The translations under genes and the position numbers were made by a program. From the NCBI GenBank assembly GCA_031286065.1, contig JAITUZ010000059.1, positions 1-64,000 on the forward strand: a stretch of DNA of 64,000 nucleotides, written 5' to 3'. The DNA comes from Candidatus Methanimicrococcus odontotermitis. GTDB taxonomy: Archaea > Halobacteriota > Methanosarcinia > Methanosarcinales > Methanosarcinaceae. Below the pieces are notes generated by a model. It made no database searches and was not told the origin of the DNA. It was given only the letters and a program-made list of their open reading frames with translations. How positions within the stretch are numbered: the first letter of the stretch is position 1; every line of letters begins with the position of its first letter. Positions 52,395 through 62,657 of the stretch are shown here, in pieces.

Positions 52395-53708
52395 ATGAAA
52401 GTTCAGGCGATTGTTTTAAGTATGATTTTTAAAAGGTTATCTGAACTTTCCGACTCGGAACTAAATAAACTGCTGTCACGCGGCAGGGGTCTTTCGGATG
52501 TCAGCGCGACGGTTGACGCGATTTTGGAAAATGTTCAAAAAAACGGAGACACGGCGATTTTGGAATACGCGAAACAATTCGACAAAGCGGATTTGAAATC
52601 ATTGCAGGTGACACCGGCGGAAATCGAAGAGGCTGTCGCGTCTCTATCTCTTGATTTGCTGGGACATCTGCGCCAAGCGGCTGAAAATATCCGCCGGTTC
52701 CACGCCGCCCAGCTTCCCAAAGAGATTTGGTATCTCGAAGAGACGCCCGGAATCGTTCTGGGGCAAAAAACGATTCCGCTCTCCAGAGTCGGCTGCTATG
52801 TGCCCGGCGGCCGCGCAAGCTACCCGTCAACCGTACTGATGACGGCGCTGCCTGCCAAAGTCGCCGGCGTTCCCGAGGTCATCGTGTGCACGCCGCCGCT
52901 TGCTGACGGGACGGTTCACCCCCTGACGCTTGCCGCCTGCAAGATTGCCGGCGTTGATAAAATTTTCAAAACCGGCGGCGCTCAGGCGATTGCCGGAATG
53001 GCGTACGGAACAAAAAGTATTCCGCGCGCGGATAAAATCGTCGGGCCGGGAAATATTTATGTCACATACGCGAAAATGAAAATTCGGGAGCATGCGGAAA
53101 TCGATTTTCCGGCAGGCCCGAGTGAAGTTTTAATTATCGCTGATGACTGCGCTGATCCGAAAATGACCGCAGCCGACATATTGGCTCAGGCGGAGCACGA
53201 CCCGAATTCGGTTTCCGTTTTGGTGACGCCCTCTGAAACTCTGGCGAAAGCAGTATCGGCCGAAGTTGAAAAACAGACAGGAAATGCGAAACGCAAGGAA
53301 ATCATTGAAGCGTCATTGAAGAATTCTGCGATTCTGATTACCGAAAATACGGACGAATGCATTTCATTTTCAAACGAATTCGGACCTGAACATTTGCAAA
53401 TCATGACGGCTCCGGAGATGGAAGACACGATTTTGAACCGGATCCAAAACGCAGGGTCCGTGTTTGTCGGAAACTACGCGCCGGTTCCGGCAGGGGACTA
53501 CGCGTCCGGAACAAATCACGTTCTTCCGACATCCGGTTATGTCCGCATGTATTCCGGATTGAATACGGCTCACTTTCTAAAATCATTCACGATTCAGCGG
53601 ATCAGCAAAAAAGGACTGGAAGAAATCAAAGATGCTGTGATTGATTTGGCTGAAACGGAAGGACTTTTTGAACATGCGGAAGCGATTCGGAAACGTTTTG
53701 AAGAATGA
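52395..53708 (+). CDS. hisD: Histidinol dehydrogenase
   Basis: 437 residues (428 from the alternative ATG 52422, M-I-F-K-R-L-S-E, which matches the usual family start better). It oxidises L-histidinol to L-histidine in two NAD-dependent steps with a zinc ion. Signatures: [10 protein letters not shown] near 137; G-P-G-N-x-Y-V near 216; the [10 protein letters not shown] strand; zinc ligands in A-Q-A-E-H-D-P near 270; E-F-G-P-E-H-L near 330; and S-G-T-N-H-V-L-P-T near 373. No other his gene is nearby apart from hisS 38 kb away. Confidence 0.95.
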   Translation: MKVQAIVLSMIFKRLSELSDSELNKLLSRGRGLSDVSATVDAILENVQKNGDTAILEYAKQFDKADLKSLQVTPAEIEEAVASLSLDLLGHLRQAAENIRRFHAAQLPKEIWYLEETPGIVLGQKTIPLSRVGCYVPGGRASYPSTVLMTALPAKVAGVPEVIVCTPPLADGTVHPLTLAACKIAGVDKIFKTGGAQAIAGMAYGTKSIPRADKIVGPGNIYVTYAKMKIREHAEIDFPAGPSEVLIIADDCADPKMTAADILAQAEHDPNSVSVLVTPSETLAKAVSAEVEKQTGNAKRKEIIEASLKNSAILITENTDECISFSNEFGPEHLQIMTAPEMEDTILNRIQNAGSVFVGNYAPVPAGDYASGTNHVLPTSGYVRMYSGLNTAHFLKSFTIQRISKKGLEEIKDAVIDLAETEGLFEHAEAIRKRFEE

Positions 53709-53768
53709 GATTTATAATACCGGACAAATATTAAAATCGGAGTTTAAAACGTAATCGGAGAAATAGAT

Positions 53769-54500
53769 ATGGTGACGCATCCCGACTATTCAAAAGTTTC
53801 AACCAAGCATAGTACCCGAAAAATCGGGGATATGAAAGACGTGCTGATGGATCAGGAACAAGTGACTTATCCGGATAAAATCCTTTATGATATGTACCGC
53901 GAGGTGCATCTCTCAGAAGACGAGCTTCAAAAAATGAAAGAAGCGCGTCTCCGTTACGATATTACGGTGATTCCGCCGGCGATTCTCGGATCCGAATACG
54001 TCAAAACCGCCGGCCATTATCATCCCTGTCCCGAATACTGCGGCGCAGAACTGCTTTCCTATCCTGAAGTCTATCAAGTGATCCGCGGAACGGCGACGTA
54101 TCTGCTTCAAAAGAGAGACCTGTCGGACTTCATTATTGTCGAAGCCGGCGAAGGCGACGTCGTGCTGATCCCGCCGAATTACGGACACGTGACCGTGAAT
54201 GCCGGCGGCGAAGAACTGGTTATGGCGAACTGGGTCTCAGACGCTTTTGCCTCGGAATATGAACCCGTCCGCTGCAAAGCGGGTTTGGCTTACTATGTCA
54301 CGGAAAACGGGATCATTCAAAACAATAACTATGACCGGATGCCGCCGCTGTCTTTTTGTAAACCGAAAAGCTATCCGAAAATCAATTTATATTCCGGCGT
54401 TGACATGTACGGCTTAGTCAATGATTTAGAAAAACTGGACTTTTTGGTCAATCCTCAAAACCATCAGGATTTGTTTAAAAAACCGTTTTATGATATCTGA
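53769..54500 (+). CDS. pgiA: Glucose-6-phosphate isomerase, archaeal cupin type
   Basis: 243 residues of the cupin-fold phosphoglucose isomerase (PF06560), interconverting glucose-6-P and fructose-6-P; unrelated to classical Pgi. The metal-binding cupin motif is visible as K-T-A-G-H-Y-H-P-C-P then E-L-L-S-Y-P-E-V-Y-Q-V-I-R-G (about 77-112), with the last His in Y-G-H-V-T-V-N near 140. It is about 50 residues longer than the Pyrococcus enzyme at its ends. No good ribosome-binding site is seen. Confidence 0.92.
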   Translation: MVTHPDYSKVSTKHSTRKIGDMKDVLMDQEQVTYPDKILYDMYREVHLSEDELQKMKEARLRYDITVIPPAILGSEYVKTAGHYHPCPEYCGAELLSYPEVYQVIRGTATYLLQKRDLSDFIIVEAGEGDVVLIPPNYGHVTVNAGGEELVMANWVSDAFASEYEPVRCKAGLAYYVTENGIIQNNNYDRMPPLSFCKPKSYPKINLYSGVDMYGLVNDLEKLDFLVNPQNHQDLFKKPFYDI

Positions 54501-54569
54501 CCCGCCAATTTCATTCTTCTCTTATTTTTATTCAGTCAGTTTTTAATACCGACGGCGCTTTTAAGGAGT

Positions 54570-56081
54570 ATGGCTCAAACGGCGGATATTTTTTCAACTA
54601 TCGGAAAAAAGAAAGGGGGCGAGGATTCCGGCGGTCAAAAGACGGTTCATTCTCAAACACTTGTTTCCCTTATTTCTCAATTCGGATTGACCGCCGTCGG
54701 TTTTTTGAGTACGATTTATTTTACGCGCGTTGTTGACCCTTCTGTTGTCGGCGTTTATTTTTTATTTTTCTCGTATTGCGCTCTCTTCCTTCTGTTTTCA
54801 GAAAGCGGCATCGGGGAGGCAAGCGTCAAACTCATCAGCGAAGGGAAAAACCGGAACGAATATTATACGGCTTCTATGACGCTTCGTACGGTTTATCTGA
54901 TTTCGTGCGTCGCAGGACTTCTCCTTTCCGCCGTGATTTTTCCGACCTCGACTGTCATGGAAACCGGAATCTTTTGGTGGATCATCGCGGCGTTATTTAT
55001 CGATTATTTTTACAACAGCCGGATTTATGCCGCTTACGCTGACGGGAAAATTAATGTTTTTCAAGTCTCGCTGTTCTTAAACACCGCTGTTCGGTCGCTC
55101 TTTCAAATCGGCGTCGTTTATCTCGGTTATCATTCATTCGGCTTGGAAGGCGGTTTTTTTGCCGGCATGATTTTTGCCGCTGTGTTCGCTCACCGTTACA
55201 ATCAGCTGAAATTAGCAGCGTTTTCAAAGGAAAATTTTAAGCGCGTTTTGATGTATGCCGTTCTGATATTTTTGGTGATGAGCTGCTATCTGATTTATCA
55301 AAACATCGATGTTGTTTTCATCGGCAGATATATGACGGAAGCTGACGCCGGAATCTATCGGATCGTTTATCAGTTTTCAATGTTGGGCGGGCTTGCCGCG
55401 ACATCCGTCAAAGCCGTGTTATATCCGAAATTCAGCGCCTGGAATGAAACGAAACAATTTAAAAACATCACGGAAGGGCTGCGCGGCGGAACATCGATTT
55501 CGCTGATGCTGGCGATTCCGATTTTTTTTAGTTTTCTGATTTTAGGATATGATTTCATTTCTCTTTTTTACGGCGAAGCTTACATTTCGGGCGTTCCCGC
55601 GTTATTTATACTTTCATTTATCCAAATCGTCACTGTTTTTCTGTATCTGCAAAGCATTTGCTTAAACGCGGTCAGCCATCCGAAATACGCTTTTCTTTCA
55701 ATCGCCGCCGGTATTGCCGCCAACATTCTTTTGAATACGCTCCTGATTCCGGTTTACGGCATGGAAGGCGCAGCCTTAGCAACGGTGATTGCGATGCTTT
55801 TAAACTCGGGCTTGGCCTATCTGCTGCTTAAAAAAGTGATTCCTGTCCGCTACAATTGGAAATCGATTTTAAAAATGGTCATCGCGTCGCTTTTGATGTG
55901 CGCTTTTCTCCTGGGATTCAAATACGTTCTGCCGATTACGAATGTCATTTATCTTCTAGCCGCCTTCGTCGCCGGCGGTTTGTTTTACGGTTTGATTATG
56001 TTCGGAGCCGACAAAACGATCCGCGATGAAATTGCGGAAACGGCGGCGATGTTCGGCGTGAAGTGGCCGAAGCGGCTTTAA
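54570..56081 (+). CDS. Polysaccharide/oligosaccharide flippase (Wzx-like)
   Basis: A 503-residue membrane protein with about 14 helices of the MOP (multidrug/oligosaccharide/polysaccharide) superfamily. L-I-S-Q-F-G-L-T-A-V-G-F near 37, the internal repeat of six-helix halves, and the late Y-G-M-E-G-A-A-L-A-T-V motif near 395 are typical. It moves lipid-linked sugars across the membrane. Lying 2.4 kb from aglB, it may provide the glycan donor for N-glycosylation; that link is inference. GGAG before ATG 54570 supports the start. Confidence 0.87.
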   Translation: MAQTADIFSTIGKKKGGEDSGGQKTVHSQTLVSLISQFGLTAVGFLSTIYFTRVVDPSVVGVYFLFFSYCALFLLFSESGIGEASVKLISEGKNRNEYYTASMTLRTVYLISCVAGLLLSAVIFPTSTVMETGIFWWIIAALFIDYFYNSRIYAAYADGKINVFQVSLFLNTAVRSLFQIGVVYLGYHSFGLEGGFFAGMIFAAVFAHRYNQLKLAAFSKENFKRVLMYAVLIFLVMSCYLIYQNIDVVFIGRYMTEADAGIYRIVYQFSMLGGLAATSVKAVLYPKFSAWNETKQFKNITEGLRGGTSISLMLAIPIFFSFLILGYDFISLFYGEAYISGVPALFILSFIQIVTVFLYLQSICLNAVSHPKYAFLSIAAGIAANILLNTLLIPVYGMEGAALATVIAMLLNSGLAYLLLKKVIPVRYNWKSILKMVIASLLMCAFLLGFKYVLPITNVIYLLAAFVAGGLFYGLIMFGADKTIRDEIAETAAMFGVKWPKRL

Positions 56082-56155
56082 ATCCGTTGACACGGCGAAA
56101 CGGTTTAATTTCAAAAAAGCGATTTAAGATTAAGTCAAATGAACGGAAATCTCCC

Positions 56156-56935
56156 ATGACCGTCTTCAATCCCTCTCTCCGAGTTTCGGACATCTTTCCG
56201 AAGTATGAACAAATTGTGTTTATCGATGTTGAAACGACCGGCTTGTCGGTTGAAAAGAATCAAATCATTGAACTCGCCGCCGCGCGCATTTATGAATACG
56301 GCGCGGATTTTGCCGATGAGAAAGAAATCAATTTTTTAATCAAATTACCTGCCGGTGAAAAAGTTCCCGATGAAATCGTTGAGCTGACGCGCATTACCGA
56401 TGAGATGCTGGCGTCAGAAGGCATTGAGAAAAAAGAAGCGGCGGAGAAATTTTCAGATCTGTTTTATCCGGCGGAGAAAACATTGATCATCGCCCACAAC
56501 GCCCAGTTTGATCTGTCTTTTGTTTTGGATTTGATGAAAAAACAAGGTAAAACCATTCCCGTATCCTTTGATATTCTGGATACGTTTACGGTTTTAAAAG
56601 ACCGGAAAGCTTATCCGCATTCGCTGAAGGACGCGATTGACTATTACAAAATCGAAGGTGCTGAAAATACGCACCGCGCCGCTGACGATGTCAAAGCGCT
56701 GTGCGAAGTTGTCAAGTGCATGAAAGCCGAACAAGACAATTTAGAGGATTATATTAATTTAATCGGTGTTCACCGCGTTCACGGGTTGTGGGGTGAAAGA
56801 ATCGAAGGCGTGATGTACTGCATTCAGCTCCTCGGGTCAAAAAACAAGCGGCTGCCTGACTTTTTAAAAGAGGGAAAGCGGATTTACGAACCTGAAAAAG
56901 TAAAAGAAACACGGCCGCTTATTTTTAAAGAGTAA
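56156..56935 (+). CDS. DnaQ-type DEDDh 3'-5' exonuclease
   Basis: 259 residues. Exo I F-I-D-V-E-T-T-G-L near 22 gives D and E; Exo II I-I-A-H-N-A-Q-F-D near 112 gives D; Exo III H-R-A-A-D-D near 168 gives H and D. All five catalytic residues are present. The extra C-terminal 70 residues are unassigned. The start M-T-V-F-N-P-S is chosen because it begins the homologous part; the frame stays open into the flippase gene. It may be a proofreading-like or RNA/DNA processing nuclease. The overlap region suggests cotranscription with the flippase gene. Confidence 0.88.
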   Translation: MTVFNPSLRVSDIFPKYEQIVFIDVETTGLSVEKNQIIELAAARIYEYGADFADEKEINFLIKLPAGEKVPDEIVELTRITDEMLASEGIEKKEAAEKFSDLFYPAEKTLIIAHNAQFDLSFVLDLMKKQGKTIPVSFDILDTFTVLKDRKAYPHSLKDAIDYYKIEGAENTHRAADDVKALCEVVKCMKAEQDNLEDYINLIGVHRVHGLWGERIEGVMYCIQLLGSKNKRLPDFLKEGKRIYEPEKVKETRPLIFKE

Positions 56936-57464
56936 GTGAATAAAAAACAGTTTTATATAAAAATAAAACCTGAATTAACCGCCCGCTTATTTTCGATTCC
57001 GAATGAAATGAGGAATCGGGAATAAGCGGATTCGTACTCAGCCGATACAGCAAAAACGAATCAGCCTTTTAAGTTCATTTTGTTGCGTGCGTCTCTTTAA
57101 TTGCATCTGCCCCAATACGCATTTTCCTCCCAAAATGTATCTGCTCATTTTCATGGCAGCCGGGGCGCAGCTGCCTTTCCATTTTTCTGTTTCTGCCGCC
57201 GGCTCACCGTCTTTTGACCGCCGCTGTGCACAAGCTGCGAACACGCCGTTGCGCGTGCCGCTGCTGTGCGCGAGCCGCCGCAATTCAAAAAAGAATAAAA
57301 TCGCCCCGTATTTTACAGAAATTGAAAAAAAGCAATGAAATAGAAAAAAACTTACTTTCAATTCAAAATGAATCAAAAATGATTCGTTGAATTATTTGAA
57401 ATTTGAAAAACGAACCGGAAAATAAAGATTTCCGGCTCGTATTTTTTTGGAATTATTATTTATT
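56936..57464. other. Gene-free region with a long hairpin and a GC-rich patch
   Basis: 529 bases. GTTTTAT/ATAAAAC near 56949-56969 is a small hairpin. Bases 56983-57000 pair with 57012-57029 in an 18-bp stem (two G-T pairs) with an 11-base loop. A GC-rich stretch at 57150-57290 carries open frames on both strands (57087-57338 plus, 57038-57376 minus), but neither has a ribosome-binding site, ATG start or recognisable family. I do not call a gene here. The right end holds the gdhA terminator. Confidence 0.4.
57403..57439 (-). terminator. gdhA terminator
   Basis: CGAACCGGAAA (57411-57421) and TTTCCGGCTCG (57429-57439) form an 11-bp stem with one G-T pair. Read on the minus strand it is followed by TTTTTC. 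Confidence 0.7.
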
Positions 57465-59026
<1,562 letters not shown>

Positions 59027-59220
59027 AACAGAAAAGTCAAAAGACTTTTCTGCCAAAATCAAGCTTTTTCACTTTTTAGCTTCCAAATCATTATTCAAAG
59101 AGGAATTACTCTCTTCTATGAATTTGATTTGGCAACTCGAATCGTCAAAGTAAACAGTAAAGTTTTCAGGCTTTTGGTGATACTTTGATTCATTGTTTTG
59201 AAACATCGTAAATCGAAACA
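59027..59220. repeat. 194-base direct repeat, copy 1
   Basis: Matches 60713-60906 with a single difference (GAGGAATT here, GAGGGATT there). It covers the 3' end of the partner gene (last 10 codons), a conserved 45-codon frame and the terminator hairpin CAGAAAAGTC/GACTTTTCTG. The partner coding sequences beyond it differ widely, so the flank is far better preserved than the gene. Confidence 0.92.
59069..59206 (-). other. 45-codon frame in the repeat, copy 1
   Basis: An ATG overlaps the last codons of the partner gene in another frame (MFQNNE... read from 59206) and runs 45 codons to TGA just before the terminator. The product is acidic, and the copy at 60755-60892 differs by one Pro/Ser. It has no Shine-Dalgarno site of its own, but could be reached by coupled translation. 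It may equally be a chance frame kept only because the whole repeat is nearly identical. Confidence 0.25.
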
Positions 59221-59876
59221 GAATGTTCACGATCTCTTAAAATTTGATTTTCATAAGCTTTTTGAAAAGTCAAAATTTGAGAATCACTGCGGAGCCGGTC
59301 GTAATTCTTTTGAATCATTTCAGAATCGGTGTCTTTGTCCAATTCAATGACGGAATTGCGCCCGGAAACCACAAGGGAGCCGTCGTCCTGAGCGTAAGCG
59401 AGGAATATGTAAACGGTTCCTTCTTTCGGTAAAAAATCACCGGCAGGGATAGTATACGTTTTATTATCTTTGCTGATGCCGCCTTTCTTTTGAAGAGGAA
59501 TGGTCTGATTTAAAACAAGGTCGCCTTTTATATTCTGAATGACTGAAACCTGATACTCCGTAAATGGCGTTGTTGCTTCAATCTCTTTTCCGTCTTCGTC
59601 CAGAATCATCACAGGGAAGCGGTAGGCTGTTCCTGTTAACTTCTCAATTTCGGCGACAAAAACATAATCCGCGTCACCGACCAATTCGGCGGGGTTTTCA
59701 ACATCAATCACGTATGAATTTTGGAGATAATTGACCCGTATGCCGTCAATCATTGCACTTTGCGTCTCGCCGGATGAAGCGTTTTCAGGATTTACTATGC
59801 CGGGAAAAGCAATAACTGCCGCCGCGAATAAGCCGATTAATAAAATGGAGCCGAGAATATATTTGTTAAATTTCAT
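59190..59876 (-). CDS. Exported partner protein of protease pair 2
   Basis: 228 residues. The N-terminal helix 6-24 is a signal or anchor. The core (55-178) runs L-V-G-D-A-D-Y-V-F-V-A-E (66-76), G-T-A-Y-R-F-P, T-E-Y-Q-V-S-V-I-Q-N-I-K-G (106-118), I-P-L-Q-K-K-G-G-I, and G-T-V-Y-I-F-L-A-Y-A-Q-D-D-G (153-166). A helical C-terminus ends S-I-Y-D-V-S-K-Q. There are no cysteines. The strand order recalls NTR/TIMP domains (A-D-x-V then V-x-x-x-x-K-G then Y-L-x-A-G/Y-A), which suggests, but does not prove, that it binds the protease encoded 12 bases upstream. GAGGTGA precedes the ATG. Confidence 0.8.
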   Translation of the reverse strand: MKFNKYILGSILLIGLFAAAVIAFPGIVNPENASSGETQSAMIDGIRVNYLQNSYVIDVENPAELVGDADYVFVAEIEKLTGTAYRFPVMILDEDGKEIEATTPFTEYQVSVIQNIKGDLVLNQTIPLQKKGGISKDNKTYTIPAGDFLPKEGTVYIFLAYAQDDGSLVVSGRNSVIELDKDTDSEMIQKNYDRLRSDSQILTFQKAYENQILRDREHSVSIYDVSKQ

Positions 59877-59888
59877 ATTTTCACCTCA

Positions 59889-60389
59889 TTACCAATTCAA
59901 GACGGCCGCATTGTAAGAATCCTTATCATCCCGAGACAACGTGTATGTATCAGAGGATTTATAGTACATCGTGTTGCCTGTATTTGGATTTTCATTCAAA
60001 CCAAGAGCATGTCCAAGTTCATGTGCACACACATTTCTTCTTCTTGTCGTGTTCATGGGATCTATGTTGAAAGTATTGAATTTGATCGTTTTATTATCTC
60101 CATCTGTTTCACCGGCGTCATTATTTTTGAGGGTGATGTCTGAAATTGTGACATCTTTAAGATAGATGATGCTGTCTTTTCGAATGACACCTGATTTATA
60201 ATTATTCCAGGTGTTTACAGAATAATTAAAATCATTTTGGTATTTTGTACTGCCGCCCCAATCCAAATGCTTTCCCGAATCAACCAAGTCCCACCCCAAA
60301 GTATAGGCTGTTCCCAAGGCGGGGTTTATCATGGAAAACAATAAAGACAGCATAAAAAGAATTGCTATCGGCTTTATTAAATGTTTCAT
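59889..60389 (-). CDS. Secreted matrixin-like zinc metalloprotease (pair 2)
   Basis: 166 residues from ATG 60389 (AGAGGT 8 bases upstream; the frame extends further without a site). Signal peptide 1-27. A conserved block, V-D-S-G-K-H-L-D-W-G-G-S-T-K-Y with S-V-N-T-W-N, covers 36-62. The zinc motif is H123-E124-L-G-H127-A-L-G-L-N-E133: the third ligand position carries Glu instead of His. The Met-turn is M141 in G-N-T-M-Y-Y. Its closest relative is the protease at 61558, which has His at that position. It is predicted to be extracellular. Confidence 0.87.
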   Translation of the reverse strand: MKHLIKPIAILFMLSLLFSMINPALGTAYTLGWDLVDSGKHLDWGGSTKYQNDFNYSVNTWNNYKSGVIRKDSIIYLKDVTISDITLKNNDAGETDGDNKTIKFNTFNIDPMNTTRRRNVCAHELGHALGLNENPNTGNTMYYKSSDTYTLSRDDKDSYNAAVLNW

Positions 60390-60712
60390 TTTATTACCTC
60401 TAATTTTTAATTTGAATGCTTTTAAATACTTAAAAATCAAAGATAGAATTAAATTCAATAAGCAACTGCTGAGTTTATTCATATCTAAGTATTTGATTCG
60501 GCAGCTGTAAATTGTCAAATCAAATGGTGAGGCTTTTTTCAAAAGATTTCACATCGTCAGTTATAGTCGGTTATTATCTGTACATTTTTAAATATTTTGA
60601 AAAATAAAATTGTAAAAATAATTACGGCATAAGATGGGAATTAAAGATCTGATAAATTAAATTGAATAAATACAGATAAATCTGCCAAGAATTTAATCAA
60701 AAAAGAAGAAAA
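60390..60712 (-). promoter_or_regulatory. Shared upstream region of cassette 2
   Basis: 323 bases without a gene. The core promoter, read on the minus strand, is TTTTTAAGTATTTAAAAGC (complement of 60418-60436), about 30-45 bases before the ATG, so the leader is very short. Further upstream, GTATTTGATT near 60490 faces AATCAAATGG near 60525, a long imperfect hairpin. About 250 bases here are similar to 62085-62370, and the proximal ~65 bases also match 63935-64000. Confidence 0.6.
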
Positions 60713-60906
60713 AACAGAAAAGTCAAAAGACTTTTCTGCCAAAATCAAGCTTTTTCACTTTTTAGCTTCCAAATCATTATTCAAAGAGGGATTACTCTCT
60801 TCTATGAATTTGATTTGGCAACTCGAATCGTCAAAGTAAACAGTAAAGTTTTCAGGCTTTTGGTGATACTTTGATTCATTGTTTTGAAACATCGTAAATC
60901 GAAACA
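60713..60906. repeat. 194-base direct repeat, copy 2
   Basis: Second copy of the sequence at 59027-59220, in the same orientation and the same position relative to its partner gene. It contains the terminator (CAGAAAAGTC/GACTTTTCTG around 60716-60740) and the 45-codon frame at 60755-60892. Confidence 0.92.
60755..60892 (-). other. 45-codon frame in the repeat, copy 2
   Basis: Same short frame as at 59069-59206 with one residue changed (Pro for Ser). It starts at an ATG inside the last codons of the partner gene and ends before the terminator. Confidence 0.25.
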
Positions 60907-61544
60907 AAACGTTCGCGATCACTGACTTTTTGAGTTTCAAAAACTTTAACCGCTTCAGAGTATTCAAACGAATCTTTCACTGAGCCTGTTGAATTTTTCT
61001 TCAAGAGATCAATGGATGTTATCTCAATGTTTGAATTCGGTCCTGAGATTTGAAGTGTTCCGTCGGGCTGCGCGTAAGCAAGGAAAATATAAACTTTTCC
61101 GACTTCCGGCAGTGAATCGTTTTCATGCAATACCAACTTTCCGTTGTACTGGCTGATGCCGCCTGCTTTTTCAATCGGTATGGATTCCCCCGTTATGAGT
61201 TTTCCCTTAATATTTTCGAGAACGGTTACATAATAATTTGTGTGAGGACTTCCAACTTCAACTTCATTTCCTTTTTCATCTTCAATTAAGACCGGAAATT
61301 TGTATGTATTCCCTGCAAATTTATCAACTTTTGCAGCAAAAACGTAATCAACATCGCCGACAAGTTCAGACGGATCGTATACATCGATAATATAAGATGC
61401 CCGGATTCGTGAAATATTTCCATCTCCGCTGAATGAGGGTGATTCATTGCTGTAAAACACTGAAGTTGCGGCTACCCCTGCAATAAGGGCAACTAAAACA
61501 GCAGAAAACAAAGCAAAATGTTTTCTTGTAAATTGATTCTTCAT
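60876..61544 (-). CDS. Exported partner protein of protease pair 3
   Basis: 222 residues from ATG 61544, preceded by GGGGG; the open frame extends upstream into the protease gene without a site. Membrane/signal helix 8-30. The core 58-175 contains L-V-G-D-V-D-Y-V-F-A-A-K, G-N-T-Y-K-F-P, T-N-Y-Y-V-T-V-L-E-N-I-K-G, E-K-A-G-G-I, L-P-E-V-G-K-V-Y-I-F-L-A-Y-A-Q and G-P-N-S-N-I-E-I. It ends S-I-Y-D-V-S-K-Q. It is the closest relative of the broken gene at 37586, sharing K-H/Q-F-A-L-F-S near the start and L-H-x-N-D-S-L-P in the core. It follows its protease by 13 bases. Confidence 0.82.
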   Translation of the reverse strand: MKNQFTRKHFALFSAVLVALIAGVAATSVFYSNESPSFSGDGNISRIRASYIIDVYDPSELVGDVDYVFAAKVDKFAGNTYKFPVLIEDEKGNEVEVGSPHTNYYVTVLENIKGKLITGESIPIEKAGGISQYNGKLVLHENDSLPEVGKVYIFLAYAQPDGTLQISGPNSNIEITSIDLLKKNSTGSVKDSFEYSEAVKVFETQKVSDRERFVSIYDVSKQ

Positions 61545-61557
61545 ATTATTTGCCCCC

Positions 61558-62070
61558 TTAATATCTATTGTAAGATGTGTCGTATGAAGCTTTATCATTT
61601 GCTGATAATGAATAAACACTTGAAGATATGTAATACATAACATCGCCCACTTGATTGTGGTCAAGTCCTAATGCATGCCCCAGTTCATGTGTGTAAAGAT
61701 TACGGCGTTGATTTTGGTTCATTGTATCCATTTTATTCAAATTGAACTTGATTGTTTTATCATTTCCATTTGTTTCGCCAGCTGTTCCATTTATCCATCT
61801 TTCATCTGAAATTGTAGCATCTTTAACATATAAGATGCTGTCTTTTCTGATAACGCCGGATTTATAGGCATTCCATGTTGAAACAGAAGAATTGAAATCG
61901 CTTTGATACTTTGTGCTGCCGGCCCAATCCAAATGTTTTCCGGAATCCACCATATGCCACCACTGAACACTGGATATTGCGCCCAGTGCCGGAATTACAA
62001 GGGTCATTAATAGCAAACACACCAATAAAACGGCAACTATTCGGTTGAAATTTTTAGATTTCTTTTTCAT
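61558..62070 (-). CDS. Secreted matrixin-like zinc metalloprotease (pair 3)
   Basis: 170 residues, signal peptide about 1-30, AGGAGATAA before the ATG. V-D-S-G-K-H-L-D-W-A-G-S-T-K-Y (41-55) and S-V-S-T-W-N match pair 2. The zinc site is complete: H128-E129-L-G-H132-A-L-G-L-D-H138, with Met-turn M145 in G-D-V-M-Y-Y. It is the most canonical protease of the right-hand array. The catalytic domain is short, about 140 residues, close to the lower limit of matrixins. Confidence 0.9.
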   Translation of the reverse strand: MKKKSKNFNRIVAVLLVCLLLMTLVIPALGAISSVQWWHMVDSGKHLDWAGSTKYQSDFNSSVSTWNAYKSGVIRKDSILYVKDATISDERWINGTAGETNGNDKTIKFNLNKMDTMNQNQRRNLYTHELGHALGLDHNQVGDVMYYISSSVYSLSANDKASYDTSYNRY

Positions 62071-62657
62071 TTTGTTATCTCCTATTCTTGATTTGCATAG
62101 TTATAAATACTTAAAATCAAAGATAGGAGTGAATTCAATAAGCAATTGCTGAGTTCACTCACATCTAAGCATTTGATTTGGCAACTGTAAATTGTCAAAT
62201 CAAATGGTGAGTCCTATTTTCTTCAAATATTTTTCACATCGTCAACTATAGCTGGCGATTATTTATACGTTTTTAAATATTTTGAAAAATAAAATTATAA
62301 AAATAATTAAAATATAAGATGGGAATTAAAGGTCTGATAAATTAAATTGAATAAATACAGATAGGACCAAGATAAGAACAGATGTTAATAATAAACTTTT
62401 AATTCACTGCTTGTATCTGAAATTCATCTTAATATTTCGTTTAAACATTTTTAAAGTTGAATTTATTAAATATATTGGATCGAATTAAATTCAATATAAA
62501 TTAGGGGGGATTAAGCTTACTGGGATTGTTGTAACGGAAGGTGTTAAAACCCCCTCTGTTTTATCTCATCCATTGTATAACTTAGATTGAATGAAAAGAC
62601 AAAACATAAAAATAAATGAAAACAGAAGAATAATTCTTCTGTATGCCATCAAATGAC
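62071..62657 (-). promoter_or_regulatory. Shared upstream region of cassette 3 and spacer
   Basis: 587 bases without a gene. Bases 62085-62370 repeat the upstream region of cassette 2, with the same TATA-like core (complement of 62099-62116). CATTTGATTTGGCAA (62169-62183) and TTGTCAAATCAAATG (62191-62205) form an almost perfect 15-bp hairpin. Bases 62371-62600 are unique and AT-rich, with AGGGGGG near 62505 facing CCCCCT near 62551. ACAGAAGA/TCTTCTGT (62622-62642), followed on the minus strand by T-rich sequence, is the terminator of the gene at 62658. Confidence 0.55.

Noticed and set aside
57038-57376. A 112-codon frame on the minus strand and an 83-codon frame on the plus strand
   Set aside because: They overlap each other, start at TTG or GTG without a ribosome-binding site, and show no recognisable family.
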